Positions 18,123 to 27,409 of a stretch of 64,000 nucleotides of DNA are shown piece by piece. The stretch comes from CAJMNU01 sp905214855 (GTDB taxonomy: Bacteria > Bacillota > Clostridia > Lachnospirales > Lachnospiraceae). The translations under genes and the position numbers were made by a program. Location: the NCBI GenBank assembly GCA_937890595.1, contig CALADM010000025.1, forward strand, positions 248,001 to 312,000. The letters run 5' to 3'. A model generated the notes under the pieces. It was not told the DNA's origin and did not search any database. It saw nothing but the letters and a program-made list of their open reading frames with translations. Position 1 is the stretch's first letter, and every line of letters starts with the position of its first letter.

Positions 18123-18677
18123 TCAGACCTGATCATACTGGATCGCTGCTTTTACTTCTATCGCTTTTTCTTTTCCCAAAAGCACACAAATCAATTCCAG
18201 CCCCAGATCCAACGCATATCCTAGCCCTCTTGCTGTAGTAATATTTCCATCTGTCACTACACCCTTTCTCGTGTAAGAAGCCCCTCTCAACATTTCTTCA
18301 AATCCAGGATAACAAGTTGCTTCTTTTCCTTCTAAAAGTCCCAGATTTCCTAAAACACTTGGTGCGGCACAGATTGCTGCAAGATGCTGTCCATTGGCAT
18401 AAGCTGCAACAAGTGCTTCTGTTAATCCTTTATGTGCTGCCAAATACTTTGTTCCAGGCATTCCTCCCGGAAGGAACAGACAATCCGCTTCCTTAGGATT
18501 TGTTTCTTCAAATTGTGCATCTGCCTGTATCGTGATATTGTGAGAACCTGTTACATATCTTTCCTTTTCAATCGAGATCAGTGTTACTTCTATACCAGCA
18601 CGTCTCAATACATCCACCGTTGCCAGACATTCTACTTCTTCCAAACCGGAAGCTAAATATGCATACACTTTTTTCAT
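18123..18677 (-). CDS. DJ-1/PfpI family protein
   Basis: Small class-I glutamine amidotransferase-like fold protein of 184 residues. The start MKKVYAYLASGLEEVECLA and the nucleophile elbow AAICAAPSVLG (Cys) match the DJ-1/YajL/ThiJ group, proposed to act in repair of glycated or oxidised molecules; the real substrate is unsettled in the literature. The acidic residue next to the nucleophile is in the GLEEVE segment. The start at 18675-18677 follows AAGGA eight bases upstream. It is tightly packed with the HAD gene downstream. Confidence 0.88.
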   Translation of the reverse strand: MKKVYAYLASGLEEVECLATVDVLRRAGIEVTLISIEKERYVTGSHNITIQADAQFEETNPKEADCLFLPGGMPGTKYLAAHKGLTEALVAAYANGQHLAAICAAPSVLGNLGLLEGKEATCYPGFEEMLRGASYTRKGVVTDGNITTARGLGYALDLGLELICVLLGKEKAIEVKAAIQYDQV

Positions 18678-18742
18678 AAGTATCATCCTTTCTTTCCATA
18701 TTCTCCCACTTCTATCCTGAAAGCAGAAGAACTTATCCTTCA

Positions 18743-19564
18743 TCAGATATCAATCTCGTTTTCTCTTCCATTCTCTGTATTTTCATAATATGTATAGGTA
18801 CTCTGCATACCACCATTATTCCAATATCCATCTCCCATATTCTTATTTTTCAGATGCTGATACACTTCCGCATAGGTAGCCTCAATATATGGTGTGACAA
18901 AGATTCCGCCCACTCCACAGCATACCAAAAATCCCAATAAAATCCATCCAATAAACGACCAGTCTAATACAAACAGATTCCATTTTTCTCCTGTAGTCAT
19001 CTCTTTGGATAAACGGAATGCCTCCTCAGAAGGCATATCTGGATTTTCTGCAAGAAGATACGGGATCATAGAATATTCATATCCTTTTATAATACCTGGG
19101 ACAATGAACAAAAGACTCCACAATCCTGTATATAGATTTTTTAAAAATATGATTTTGATCACATTCCAATAGTTTCCACATCCAAAGACCCAAAATAAAG
19201 TCCCTACTCCTGCTGACTGCCCTGCTCTGCGACTTTCTATCATGTAACGCTTCAGCCCTACCGAAACAGCATTTCCTATAAAAATCACAAACATCCAAGC
19301 TAACGCAGCAACGATCAAAAAGACCACACCAATGATGATCATTGCACCCAATTCTTCTGGTGATAAAGGAAACCATCCATATCCTGTGCCCGAAATCACC
19401 TCATGGTTCACACTGTTCACATAGGAATAGTTTGCATTTACACCGATTGTGCTGGCATTTCTTCCTCCCAATACCCCAGCAATAAAACACATCAATACTG
19501 CCCACCAGTAGTAAGGTTTTAAAGACTGTTTTGCAATTTTTTTAACTTCCTCTCTTGTCCACAT
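18743..19564 (-). CDS. DUF975 family integral membrane protein
   Basis: Multi-span membrane protein of about 273 residues; the opening MWTREEVKKIAKQSLKPYYW is typical of DUF975 proteins of clostridia. Hydrophobic segments include WAVLMCFIAGVLGG, IIIGVVFLIVAALAWMFVIF, and WSFIGWILLGFLVCCGVGG. The C-terminal tail is Asn- and Tyr-rich and cytoplasmic. I prefer the second ATG (19562-19564), seven bases after AAAGGA. Function unknown; often found as single genes. Confidence 0.82.
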   Translation of the reverse strand: MWTREEVKKIAKQSLKPYYWWAVLMCFIAGVLGGRNASTIGVNANYSYVNSVNHEVISGTGYGWFPLSPEELGAMIIIGVVFLIVAALAWMFVIFIGNAVSVGLKRYMIESRRAGQSAGVGTLFWVFGCGNYWNVIKIIFLKNLYTGLWSLLFIVPGIIKGYEYSMIPYLLAENPDMPSEEAFRLSKEMTTGEKWNLFVLDWSFIGWILLGFLVCCGVGGIFVTPYIEATYAEVYQHLKNKNMGDGYWNNGGMQSTYTYYENTENGRENEIDI

Positions 19565-19676
19565 ATGCATTTCCTTTCTTCGTCTTGTCGCTTGTTATAA
19601 AACATGATATGATACCAAAAACAGATACTACATGGCATCACGTTACTGTATATTTTTCATCTATCAGGAGGTTTTT

Positions 19677-20168
19677 ATGGAAATCGAACGCAAATATCTC
19701 ATCCCGACTCTTCCCACAAACTATCAGACCTGTCCTTTTCATCAAATTGAACAGGCTTATCTTTGTATTGATCCAGTCATCCGCATCCGCCAGGAAGATA
19801 CTTCTTTCTATCTGACTTACAAATCCAAGGGGCTTATGGTTCGAGAAGAGTACAATCTTCCCTTAAAACAAGAATCCTATGAACACTTAAAAAACAAGGC
19901 AGATGGACAGATCCTTACCAAAAAACGCTATCTTCTCCCTTTCTCAAAATTTGGTTCTCCTCAAATTTTCCCCAATGCAGACAAACTGATGATTGAGCTT
20001 GATATCTTTGAAGGAGTCTATGAAGGACTGATTCTCGCTGAAGTAGAATTTTCCTGTGAGGAAGATGCCCTTGCCTTTCAGCCACCTATCTGGTTTGGAA
20101 AAGATGTCACATTATCTGGCGAATACCAAAATAGCACTCTGTCTCTTTGTCCAAATCTATCCGATTGA
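19677..20168 (+). CDS. CYTH domain protein (triphosphate tunnel metalloenzyme family)
   Basis: Soluble protein of 163 residues with the family-defining ExExK motif at its N-terminus (MEIERKYLI). Further conserved charged strands (IRIRQED, YLTYKSKG, MIELDIFEG, LAEVEFSCEEDA) form the tunnel that binds triphosphates and divalent metals. Bacterial members hydrolyse inorganic triphosphate or have unknown roles. The start at 19677 follows AGGAGG; the longer frame upstream is not coding. It is divergent from the DUF975 gene and converges on cbiC with a gap of ten bases. Confidence 0.88.
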   Translation: MEIERKYLIPTLPTNYQTCPFHQIEQAYLCIDPVIRIRQEDTSFYLTYKSKGLMVREEYNLPLKQESYEHLKNKADGQILTKKRYLLPFSKFGSPQIFPNADKLMIELDIFEGVYEGLILAEVEFSCEEDALAFQPPIWFGKDVTLSGEYQNSTLSLCPNLSD

Positions 20169-20178
20169 CAAAATAATG

Positions 20179-20838
20179 TCACAGCTGATACAGCATGGCA
20201 TTGCATATTGCGGCAGCGAGATTGCTGCCGCCTTTTCTCCCTTTTGCCACAATGTAAGGAGTTTCTTTCAAGGTCAGGATCATTTCTTTTGAAATCTCCA
20301 CATTGACAAAACCTACCGGAACACCAATGATCAATCTAGGTGAGATTTTCCCTTCCCGAATCAATTCATACAAACGGATCAGGGCTGTTGGAGCATTTCC
20401 TATGGCATAAATGAAATCACCACCCAAAGCTGCTGCTTTATCCATGCTTGCAACAGCTCTGGTCGTACCATTCTTCTTTGCTGCAACTGCAACATCCTCA
20501 TCTGCCATAAAACAATGTGCCTCTACGCCCCATTTTTTCATCGCAGATTTATTGATCCCAGCAAGCCCCATATTCGTATCTGTAATAATATGTGTTCCAT
20601 TCCTTAATTCCTGTATACCAATCTGTACTGCATTTTGGGAAAATACCAGGTTATCTGCATAATCAAAATCTGCTGTTGTATGAATCGCTCTTTTTACCAC
20701 CAGTTCCTCTTCTTTAGAAAATGCTCTTTCTCCCAGCTCTTTTGTAATGATCTCAAAACTCCTTTTTTCAATATCTGCAGGCTGTACCTGTTCTACTTTC
20801 CATTGCTCCATTGCTATAAACCTTTCCATCTGATCCAT
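20179..20838 (-). CDS. cbiC: Precorrin-8X / cobalt-precorrin-8 methylmutase
   Basis: Moves a methyl group on the corrin ring (C11 to C12) to make hydrogenobyrinate or cobyrinate. The pattern PADIEKRSFEII and the catalytic histidine in AIHTTADFDYADNL are diagnostic. Glycine-rich loops GVEAHCFMAD and GVPVGFVNVE follow. The annotated start has a poor ribosome site; the ATG nine codons later (20809-20811) is preceded by GGAAAGG and may be the true start. Last gene of the cobalamin operon, five bases after the TIM-barrel gene. Confidence 0.93.
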   Translation of the reverse strand: MDQMERFIAMEQWKVEQVQPADIEKRSFEIITKELGERAFSKEEELVVKRAIHTTADFDYADNLVFSQNAVQIGIQELRNGTHIITDTNMGLAGINKSAMKKWGVEAHCFMADEDVAVAAKKNGTTRAVASMDKAAALGGDFIYAIGNAPTALIRLYELIREGKISPRLIIGVPVGFVNVEISKEMILTLKETPYIVAKGRKGGSNLAAAICNAMLYQL

Positions 20839-20843
20839 CTTGT

Positions 20844-21614
20844 TTACTCATTTTTTGTAGCTTCTCTCAGCAAGACAAGCGCTTTTTTGGCATCTTCTTC
20901 CATATCATCTGTTCCGCCTTCAATACTGATACGCGCATCGTATCCTATCTCATGCAAAGTATCAAAAAATGTTTTTAAGGTATCCTCGATTTCTTCCACA
21001 GGATAGCGCCGCCCCTCTTTTGCTGCAATATGTACATGAGCCAAACTCTGGATTCTTTTCAGATCTGAAATCGGATCCTGATCCATCATAACATGATAAT
21101 AATCAGCCAGCACTTTGACATTTGGAAGATCTACCATACCTGCTACCATAGCAGCCTCTGCCATAGTACAGATCATGTTGGTCTCTGTACGGTTCAAAGG
21201 TTCTACTACCACTGTCAGATCATACTTTGCCGCAATCGTTCCTACTAATCGGTAGACATACACCAGCTGGCGCACTCCTTCCTGAAAATCTACATAATCC
21301 GGACAACGTCTCTGGTTTCCACTTCCAAAAACAACCAGTTCTCCTCCCAGTTCTCTCACACGGGAAAATCCTTTATTCAAATATTCTACCAATATCTCCT
21401 CGTCATACTCTTCTCCGATACAATGGATGTCCCCCGGAAAGAGTACATTAAATGTCTCACAAGCGATCTTTGCATCTTTCAACTTTTCTTTCCAAAAAGC
21501 GAATTCTTCCTCTGTGTATTCTGCCACTTTAGAAACCTGCGGTTCGATATAATCATAACCTAGCCGCTCCAACAATTCCAGATTTTCCAATCCTGTACAA
21601 ATCCCAATTTTCAT
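20844..21614 (-). CDS. TIM-barrel sugar phosphate isomerase/epimerase-like protein in the cobalamin operon
   Basis: 256-residue AP-endonuclease-2/xylose-isomerase-like barrel. Candidate metal ligands lie at strand ends: Glu in VVVEPLNRTETN, Asp-His in LADYYHVM, His in LAHVHIAAKEG and Glu in ISIEGGTDD. Relatives isomerise or epimerise sugars and sugar phosphates, but no function is established here. It sits between cobQ and cbiC with gaps of 22 and 5 bases, so it is surely co-transcribed. This placement is odd because no known B12 step uses this fold; a role with ribose-like or lower-ligand chemistry is only a guess. Confidence 0.8.
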   Translation of the reverse strand: MKIGICTGLENLELLERLGYDYIEPQVSKVAEYTEEEFAFWKEKLKDAKIACETFNVLFPGDIHCIGEEYDEEILVEYLNKGFSRVRELGGELVVFGSGNQRRCPDYVDFQEGVRQLVYVYRLVGTIAAKYDLTVVVEPLNRTETNMICTMAEAAMVAGMVDLPNVKVLADYYHVMMDQDPISDLKRIQSLAHVHIAAKEGRRYPVEEIEDTLKTFFDTLHEIGYDARISIEGGTDDMEEDAKKALVLLREATKNE

Positions 21615-21636
21615 CCTTCTGCCTCCCTCTCCACAT

Positions 21637-23223
21637 TTAGTACTCTTCTCTTTTTATAGTTTCTTTATTGTTATCATGAGATTGTTTCGTAAGTTCCAAT
21701 AACTCATAGATACGTTCCATATCAAGACTTTTTCTTAAAGTATCTGCCAAAAGGTCAAACTGCATCTCTTTATATCTGCTATAAGAATACTCTTTTATCC
21801 TTCCTGCGTCCAGTCCTTTTTTTGTAAGAAGCGCCTGTATAATTGCAGACGCAATGCCAGAAGCATCAAAGAATCCATGAAGGTATGTTCCATATACATT
21901 ATCACCAAAACATCCGTCCTGTTTTAGTCGATCTGTACTATCCTGTCTGATCTTCAGATCCGTCATATTTCCATAAGAAAATCCCTCTTCATTGTTTCCA
22001 TGCCGCATTTTTGTCTGTCCCATATGGATTTCATATCCTGTCACTTTCTTTCCTGACAATCCATTCAGATCTCCATCCAATGTCTTCAGGAATCCCTGCG
22101 CTAAGGTACGCACTTTTTCTGTTTCAAGAGTCGTCTCTACGGGAAGCAATTCCATACCACGCACATACGTCGTTTCCCCTTCAACCCCTGCTTCATCCCT
22201 GATTTCCATTCCGAGCATCTGATATCCTCCACAGATCCCAAACACTGGTACTTTACGTGCATGAGCTTTTTTCACCGCAGCCTCCAGACCATTCTGCCTC
22301 ATCCAAAGAAGATCTTCGATTGTACTTTTCGTTCCAGGAAGAATGATCAAATCTGCCTTTTCTATTTCTTCAGGAGATGTGATATAGCACACATCAACCT
22401 CCGGAATTGTATCAAACACCTGAAAATCAGTGAAATTTGACATTCTGGGAAGTCTGATAACAGCAATACAGACCAATGCCTCTTTCTTTTCCCTTCTCTC
22501 CAATCGGGTACTCAGACTATCCTCATCTTCCAGATCCACCTGCATATATGGTACTACTCCGACCACAGAGATCTGACACAACTCTTCAATCATCTGGATT
22601 CCCGGGGTCAGGATAGAGGCATCTCCCCGGAACTTATTGATAACAAGTCCAGCGATCCGTGCCCTCTCTTCTTCTTCCAAAAGCATTACTGTCCCATAAA
22701 GTTGGGCAAAGACTCCACCCCTGTCAATATCTCCAACCAAGATCACAGGTGCATCTGCCATCTTTGCCATTCCCATATTGACAATATCATCCTGTTTTAA
22801 ATTAATCTCTGCAGGACTTCCTGCCCCCTCTATCACAATAATATCATACTCTTGGCTCAGTTTTGCAAATGCTTTCTGAATTTCTGGTATCAATTGCTTT
22901 TTGAATGCAAAGTACTCCCTCGCCTTCATATTTCCAATCGCAATCCCATTCACGATCACCTGAGAACCAACATCTGTTGTAGGTTTTAGCAGTATCGGAT
23001 TCATTGCCGCATCCGGCTCTACTCCTGCTGCTTCTGCCTGTACCACCTGAGCCCGTCCCATTTCCAGACCATCTTTTGTAATATAGGAATTTAATGCCAT
23101 ATTTTGTGATTTAAAAGGCGCTACTCGAAATCCATCCTGTTTAAAAATCCTGCAAAGCCCAGCTACCACAAGACTCTTTCCTGCATTTGACATTGTTCCC
23201 TGCACCATGATCACATGTGCCAT
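21637..23223 (-). CDS. cobQ: Cobyric acid synthase, glutamine-dependent
   Basis: Amidates four side chains of adenosyl-cobyrinate diamide. The N-terminal ATP-binding domain opens with IMVQGTMSNAGKSLVVAGL (P-loop-like) and contains VIEGAGSPAEINL. The C-terminal glutamine amidotransferase domain has the nucleophile Cys in VFGICGGYQMLG and the catalytic His in GTYLHGFFD. Length of 528 residues is typical (CobQ/CbiP). It follows cobD by five bases. Confidence 0.95.
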   Translation of the reverse strand: MAHVIMVQGTMSNAGKSLVVAGLCRIFKQDGFRVAPFKSQNMALNSYITKDGLEMGRAQVVQAEAAGVEPDAAMNPILLKPTTDVGSQVIVNGIAIGNMKAREYFAFKKQLIPEIQKAFAKLSQEYDIIVIEGAGSPAEINLKQDDIVNMGMAKMADAPVILVGDIDRGGVFAQLYGTVMLLEEEERARIAGLVINKFRGDASILTPGIQMIEELCQISVVGVVPYMQVDLEDEDSLSTRLERREKKEALVCIAVIRLPRMSNFTDFQVFDTIPEVDVCYITSPEEIEKADLIILPGTKSTIEDLLWMRQNGLEAAVKKAHARKVPVFGICGGYQMLGMEIRDEAGVEGETTYVRGMELLPVETTLETEKVRTLAQGFLKTLDGDLNGLSGKKVTGYEIHMGQTKMRHGNNEEGFSYGNMTDLKIRQDSTDRLKQDGCFGDNVYGTYLHGFFDASGIASAIIQALLTKKGLDAGRIKEYSYSRYKEMQFDLLADTLRKSLDMERIYELLELTKQSHDNNKETIKREEY

Positions 23224-23228
23224 ATCAT

Positions 23229-24392
23229 TTATCCCTCTCTTTCATCACTGGTATACTCTGGCAATCTTATTTCATCTGCTTTCATTTTATTTTGTTTTAT
23301 TTCAGCTAACGCGTCTTCCATCTGTTGCAAAAATATCTGATTTTCCCTTTTTCCTTTCACACAGATTCGATAGTATCCACCCGTCAGTCCCTGATAATTT
23401 CTACAATCTCGAATCAAAATCTTTCTTTTTAGCATTGCATGATATAGGTATGCTTTTTCCTGCTCTATCTGAAACAAACACTTAGGCACACGAAACAAAA
23501 GATAGTTTACATTTCCTGAATATACCAAAAAACCTAATTTTTTCAATCCTGTTTCTAACACCATGCGTTCCTGAGAAATCAGCTTTTTCACACTCAAAAC
23601 ATAGTTTGTTTCTTTTAAAGCTGCTATACCAGCTGCCTGTGCAATCCCCGACACACTCCAAGGCTGACGCACTTCATTCAGATGCCGAATCCTATCCGGA
23701 TCTGAACATATGCCATATCCTAATCGCAGTCCGGGCATTGCATACATCTTGGTAAATGCACGCAACAGCAACACGTTTCTATTGTTCTTCAATTCTGAGA
23801 TAAAGGTGACATTTTCCTCATCTTCTAAAAAATCACAGAAACATTCATCTAACACCACAAATGTCCCCACCTCTTTGCAGACATCTACAATCTGTTTTAC
23901 TGCATGTTTTTTCATTCTGTTTCCTGTCGGATTATTGGGATTACACAAAAATAGCATATCATATTCTCCGACGCTCAAACAGTCCAACAATGCCCTCTTT
24001 ACTGTGCCATCTCTCTCTATAAAAGAAAAACCATCTTTTTCAGAGAGCTTGAAAACTATTTTCTCACATCCTACTGCATCCAAAGCCTGAGCATACTCTG
24101 AAAATGTCGGGGCAGGAAGAAGGGCTTTTTTCGGTTTTATAGAAAAAGCTGCCGCAAAGATCAAATCAGCTGCCCCATTTCCACACACAATCCATTCCAT
24201 AGGCACATGGTAATGCACAGCCAATGCCTTTCTAAGCTCACGACACTGGCTGTCAGGATAGTTTCCACAATGTGCCAAAGCACTCACAGCTGCCTGAAAC
24301 ACTGTCTCCGGAAGCCCAAGAGGACTGATGTTGGCTGAGTAATCCATATCGACCTGATTGCTATAAACATCACCGCCATGCTGATATTCCAT
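23229..24392 (-). CDS. cobD: Threonine-phosphate decarboxylase (aminotransferase class I/II fold)
   Basis: PLP enzyme that makes (R)-1-amino-2-propanol phosphate, the linker between the corrin ring and the nucleotide loop. 387 residues with an N-terminal HGGDVYSN pattern typical of CobD, CNPNNPTGNRM, and the PLP lysine in RAFTKMYAMPGLRLGYG. It resembles histidinol-phosphate aminotransferase, but its place between cbiB and cobQ decides for CobD. AGGAG lies before the ATG. The gene ends five bases before cobQ. Confidence 0.9.
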   Translation of the reverse strand: MEYQHGGDVYSNQVDMDYSANISPLGLPETVFQAAVSALAHCGNYPDSQCRELRKALAVHYHVPMEWIVCGNGAADLIFAAAFSIKPKKALLPAPTFSEYAQALDAVGCEKIVFKLSEKDGFSFIERDGTVKRALLDCLSVGEYDMLFLCNPNNPTGNRMKKHAVKQIVDVCKEVGTFVVLDECFCDFLEDEENVTFISELKNNRNVLLLRAFTKMYAMPGLRLGYGICSDPDRIRHLNEVRQPWSVSGIAQAAGIAALKETNYVLSVKKLISQERMVLETGLKKLGFLVYSGNVNYLLFRVPKCLFQIEQEKAYLYHAMLKRKILIRDCRNYQGLTGGYYRICVKGKRENQIFLQQMEDALAEIKQNKMKADEIRLPEYTSDEREG

Positions 24393-24505
24393 ATCTTTCT
24401 CCTGCTACCAAGCCCTTTTTCCTCAGTAGCTTTTCCTTTCTTTCCATTTGTTTTCTCTTGTTTACAGTTCTTATTCCTTTTTCTTTGCCCAATGTTTCAT
24501 TATTA

Positions 24506-25531
24506 CTATACAATCCAAAGCAAAATCATGAAAAAAAACACCGTCAACAGAGTTGTTGTATACATCAATGTATTTGCTCTCACAATATCTTCTGCCTCAA
24601 TTTGGCGAATCGGATCTCCTATCAGAGGTTTTTCATAGTACTTACCAAAATACCAGGCAGGTCCTGCAAGCTGCAATTGCAAAGCCCCTGCACATGCTGC
24701 TTCTGTCTGTGCTGAATTAGGACTTTTATGATTTCTTTTATCTCTTCTCCAGATTTTCCATGCCTGTTTTCCTGAGTATATTGATTCTTTTAACGCAGAT
24801 TTTAACATACTTCGTTCTTTCCTAAAAAATCCCAAAGATTCCATCCACTCTAAAATCCAAGCTGCTGCCACCATCAAAAGTGCTGCCAGACGAGACGGAA
24901 TCCAGTTTAAAACATCATCCAGCTTTGCTGCTGCCCATCCAAAATACAAATACTTCTCATTTTTATATGCCACCATAGAATCCATCGTGTTAGCTGCTTT
25001 ATAAAGCACTGCCCCAAGACCACCAAACAATGCCATATAAAACAGAGGTGCTACTTCCCCGTCTGATGTATTTTCTGCCACTGTCTCTACTGCTGCCTTT
25101 TGTATTCCTTCTTCTGTTAAAACACTGGTATCTCTTCCCACAATCATAGAAACTGCATATCGTGCTTTCTCTACATCGCCTTCCTGACATGCATAGAATA
25201 CTTTCATACTCTCATCACGAAGAGATCTTGCTGCTAACATAAAATAACAGCAAACTGTCTCCACTGCCACGCCAAACCAAACGGAAATATGATAACAAAC
25301 TGTCAAGATCCCAACTGTTATACTTCCAGTTAAAAAAAGAATCCCCAATACTAAGATCCCCCCACCTATACGTTCAAAGTAAGGTGTTTTTGGAAGGCAT
25401 ACACGCAGTTTTTTTTCCAGCCATGAAATTGCATTTCCAATCCAACAGATCGGATGCCAGCGGCTATGGGGGTCACCTAGAAGAAAATCCATCACAACTG
25501 CAAGTCCAATCACTATCATACGATATTCCAT
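24506..25531 (-). CDS. cbiB: Adenosylcobinamide-phosphate synthase CbiB
   Basis: Integral membrane enzyme that attaches aminopropanol (phosphate) to adenosylcobyric acid. About 341 residues with several membrane helices and the conserved N-terminal FLLGDPHSRWHPICWIGN; the ENTSDGEVAPLFYMALFG segment is also characteristic. The start at 25529-25531 follows GGGAGG. The reading frame overlaps the end of the acyltransferase gene by 16 bases, so translation is probably coupled. Confidence 0.94.
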   Translation of the reverse strand: MEYRMIVIGLAVVMDFLLGDPHSRWHPICWIGNAISWLEKKLRVCLPKTPYFERIGGGILVLGILFLTGSITVGILTVCYHISVWFGVAVETVCCYFMLAARSLRDESMKVFYACQEGDVEKARYAVSMIVGRDTSVLTEEGIQKAAVETVAENTSDGEVAPLFYMALFGGLGAVLYKAANTMDSMVAYKNEKYLYFGWAAAKLDDVLNWIPSRLAALLMVAAAWILEWMESLGFFRKERSMLKSALKESIYSGKQAWKIWRRDKRNHKSPNSAQTEAACAGALQLQLAGPAWYFGKYYEKPLIGDPIRQIEAEDIVRANTLMYTTTLLTVFFFMILLWIV

Positions 25532-26550
25532 GAAAGATATCCTCCCATCGAACCTACCATCCCTCCAGACAGCAGATGATTTTTTAAGGCTTTTTGTAAT
25601 TGTGTCACACACTCCTGTTTTTCTAAATCTTCCATCCTAAACTCTGGTCCAAACACTCTTTCTAATATCTGAGGTACTCTTTCCTTTTGTGCGATCGGTG
25701 TACGCCAGAATAAAGAAGCAAACTCCAAAATTCTACTTTTAGGAGAAAGCATCTGTTTTAAATGTGGATCTAAAAGCCAGCTTTCACAGACCAAAAAGCG
25801 ATACTTTTCTTCCCCAAAATATTTTTTTGCAAAACGAATGGATTCTTTCACAGCTTCTATCCTAAGATCGGCTCCTGCCGGAATATGGATTCCCAAAACA
25901 GGTGTATCCTCTCCCGCTGCTATATTCCAGTCACATTTTCTTAAAGAGACCATCTCTTTTGTCACACTTCCATCTTGCCCCATAATCCGTTTTCCATAAA
26001 AACAATCGTTTTCTTCTCCACAGCCCTCATTTGACAGCATCTCCCAAACACCAGTCACCTTATTTTTAAATAAAACACAGGGAAGATCCCACTTTTTTTT
26101 CTCAAACTGGAGACTGCCTAAAATAACCAGATCTCCAGAGAATGTACGCAAAACCCATCGCTGGCGTTCCAATCCAAGTTTTCCATGATGAGATCTCTGA
26201 TAATCGTTCACCCATCGCATATAATCTTTATAAGAATCTATCAGGATATTCTGTGCAATCACCCCATTTTGCCACTTCAATGCTTCAGGCAGAAGACCTG
26301 CCACAAGAGCTGCCACTGCTTTTGCTGCCTCTTCATCGCCTCTTTTTACAGCAATGAGATCTCTTGCCTTATTTACACAAAACAGCATATGTTCGCTTTT
26401 TCGCTCTGCTGTCCAAAAAGCAGCTTGTTCTTCCCATTCACGCACTTGTTCTTCTTTCATACACTTGTCAAATTCTATCTTTAACTCTTTCTCCAATGTG
26501 GCATCTGCTGTCAGATACTGCCTGACAGCTTCACTATTCCAAGTCTCCAT
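25516..26550 (-). CDS. Acyltransferase-like protein (NAT_N / GNAT_C type) embedded in the cobalamin operon
   Basis: 344-residue cytoplasmic protein. The all-helical N-terminal half and the beta-rich C-terminal half (LGIHIPAGADLRIEAVKESI, then YFGEEKYRFLVCESWLLD) look like the two-domain acyltransferase family once called DUF5596, in which the C-terminal domain is GNAT-like. No acetyl-CoA loop of the classic R/Q-x-x-G-x-G/A type is evident. Its 3' end overlaps cbiB by 16 bases and it lies 91 bases after cobS, so it belongs to the B12 operon. No known B12 step needs an acyltransferase; its substrate is unknown. Confidence 0.72.
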   Translation of the reverse strand: METWNSEAVRQYLTADATLEKELKIEFDKCMKEEQVREWEEQAAFWTAERKSEHMLFCVNKARDLIAVKRGDEEAAKAVAALVAGLLPEALKWQNGVIAQNILIDSYKDYMRWVNDYQRSHHGKLGLERQRWVLRTFSGDLVILGSLQFEKKKWDLPCVLFKNKVTGVWEMLSNEGCGEENDCFYGKRIMGQDGSVTKEMVSLRKCDWNIAAGEDTPVLGIHIPAGADLRIEAVKESIRFAKKYFGEEKYRFLVCESWLLDPHLKQMLSPKSRILEFASLFWRTPIAQKERVPQILERVFGPEFRMEDLEKQECVTQLQKALKNHLLSGGMVGSMGGYLSWNIV

Positions 26551-26641
26551 GTCTTTTATACTTTTTATCCTTTCTATTTTTCATTCTCCATCTCGCTAAT
26601 TTTCCAAACAAACCTTTCTTATCTATGTCCTATTTCCATCT

Positions 26642-27409
26642 TTAGACAACTAAAGTGACTGTCATCAAAAGGACAAGTTCACATACCTGTAAAAAATATC
26701 CTGCCAGATCTCCTGTAATCCCGCCAAATTCACGCATTGACATTTTATAATAATAAAAAAACACCAAAAGAGCTGCAGCCAGACATACCAACATTGTTCC
26801 AAGATCAGAAAAAACTGTACAAGCGACACACCAAAGCATGATCCAAACAAGCATGCTTGCTGCTACGATCCGTTTTTCTGCCTGACTGGAAAACAATGCA
26901 GCAAGCCCAGTCTGTTTGGCTTTTGGAAAACATACTACAGAAAGCCCACTCAATGCCCTTGTCAAAACAAAACTTCCTGCAAATACTATAGCCTTCTCAT
27001 ATGATAACAATGAAAAAAATCCAATATAAAGCAAAAGATACACACCACACCCTAAAATCGCAAAAGCTCCTGTATGTGGATCTTTCAAAATATCCAGTTT
27101 TTTCTCTCTGCTTCCATAAGAGGAACGTGCATCCGTCACATCTAAAAAGCCATCCATATGGATTCCTCCTGTCACAAGCAAGGGAATTACAGTTCCCATA
27201 CAGGCAAAAAACACTGGATTTTGTCCATTTAACAATTCTTTATTCCATAAAAACACACCTAACCAGATCAATATTCCAATCACTACGCCAATCATAGGAA
27301 AAAAGCACAAAGCATAACGCATTCTTTCCTTAGTCCATTCTATCTTTAGCATAGGAATCCTAGAATACATAGAAAATGCGATCACGCAAGCACCTATAAG
27401 AGATTTCAT
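26642..27409 (-). CDS. cobS: Adenosylcobinamide-GDP ribazoletransferase (cobalamin synthase)
   Basis: Membrane enzyme joining adenosylcobinamide-GDP to alpha-ribazole(-phosphate), the last assembly step. About 255 residues, very hydrophobic, with the CobS marks FSMYSRIPM near the start and GGIHMDGFLDVTDARSSYGS (Asp-rich metal site). The start at 27407-27409 gives an ATGA overlap with the stop of cobU; the open frame extends upstream through cobU but that part is a shadow. Translation is coupled to cobU. Confidence 0.94.
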   Translation of the reverse strand: MKSLIGACVIAFSMYSRIPMLKIEWTKERMRYALCFFPMIGVVIGILIWLGVFLWNKELLNGQNPVFFACMGTVIPLLVTGGIHMDGFLDVTDARSSYGSREKKLDILKDPHTGAFAILGCGVYLLLYIGFFSLLSYEKAIVFAGSFVLTRALSGLSVVCFPKAKQTGLAALFSSQAEKRIVAASMLVWIMLWCVACTVFSDLGTMLVCLAAALLVFFYYYKMSMREFGGITGDLAGYFLQVCELVLLMTVTLVV

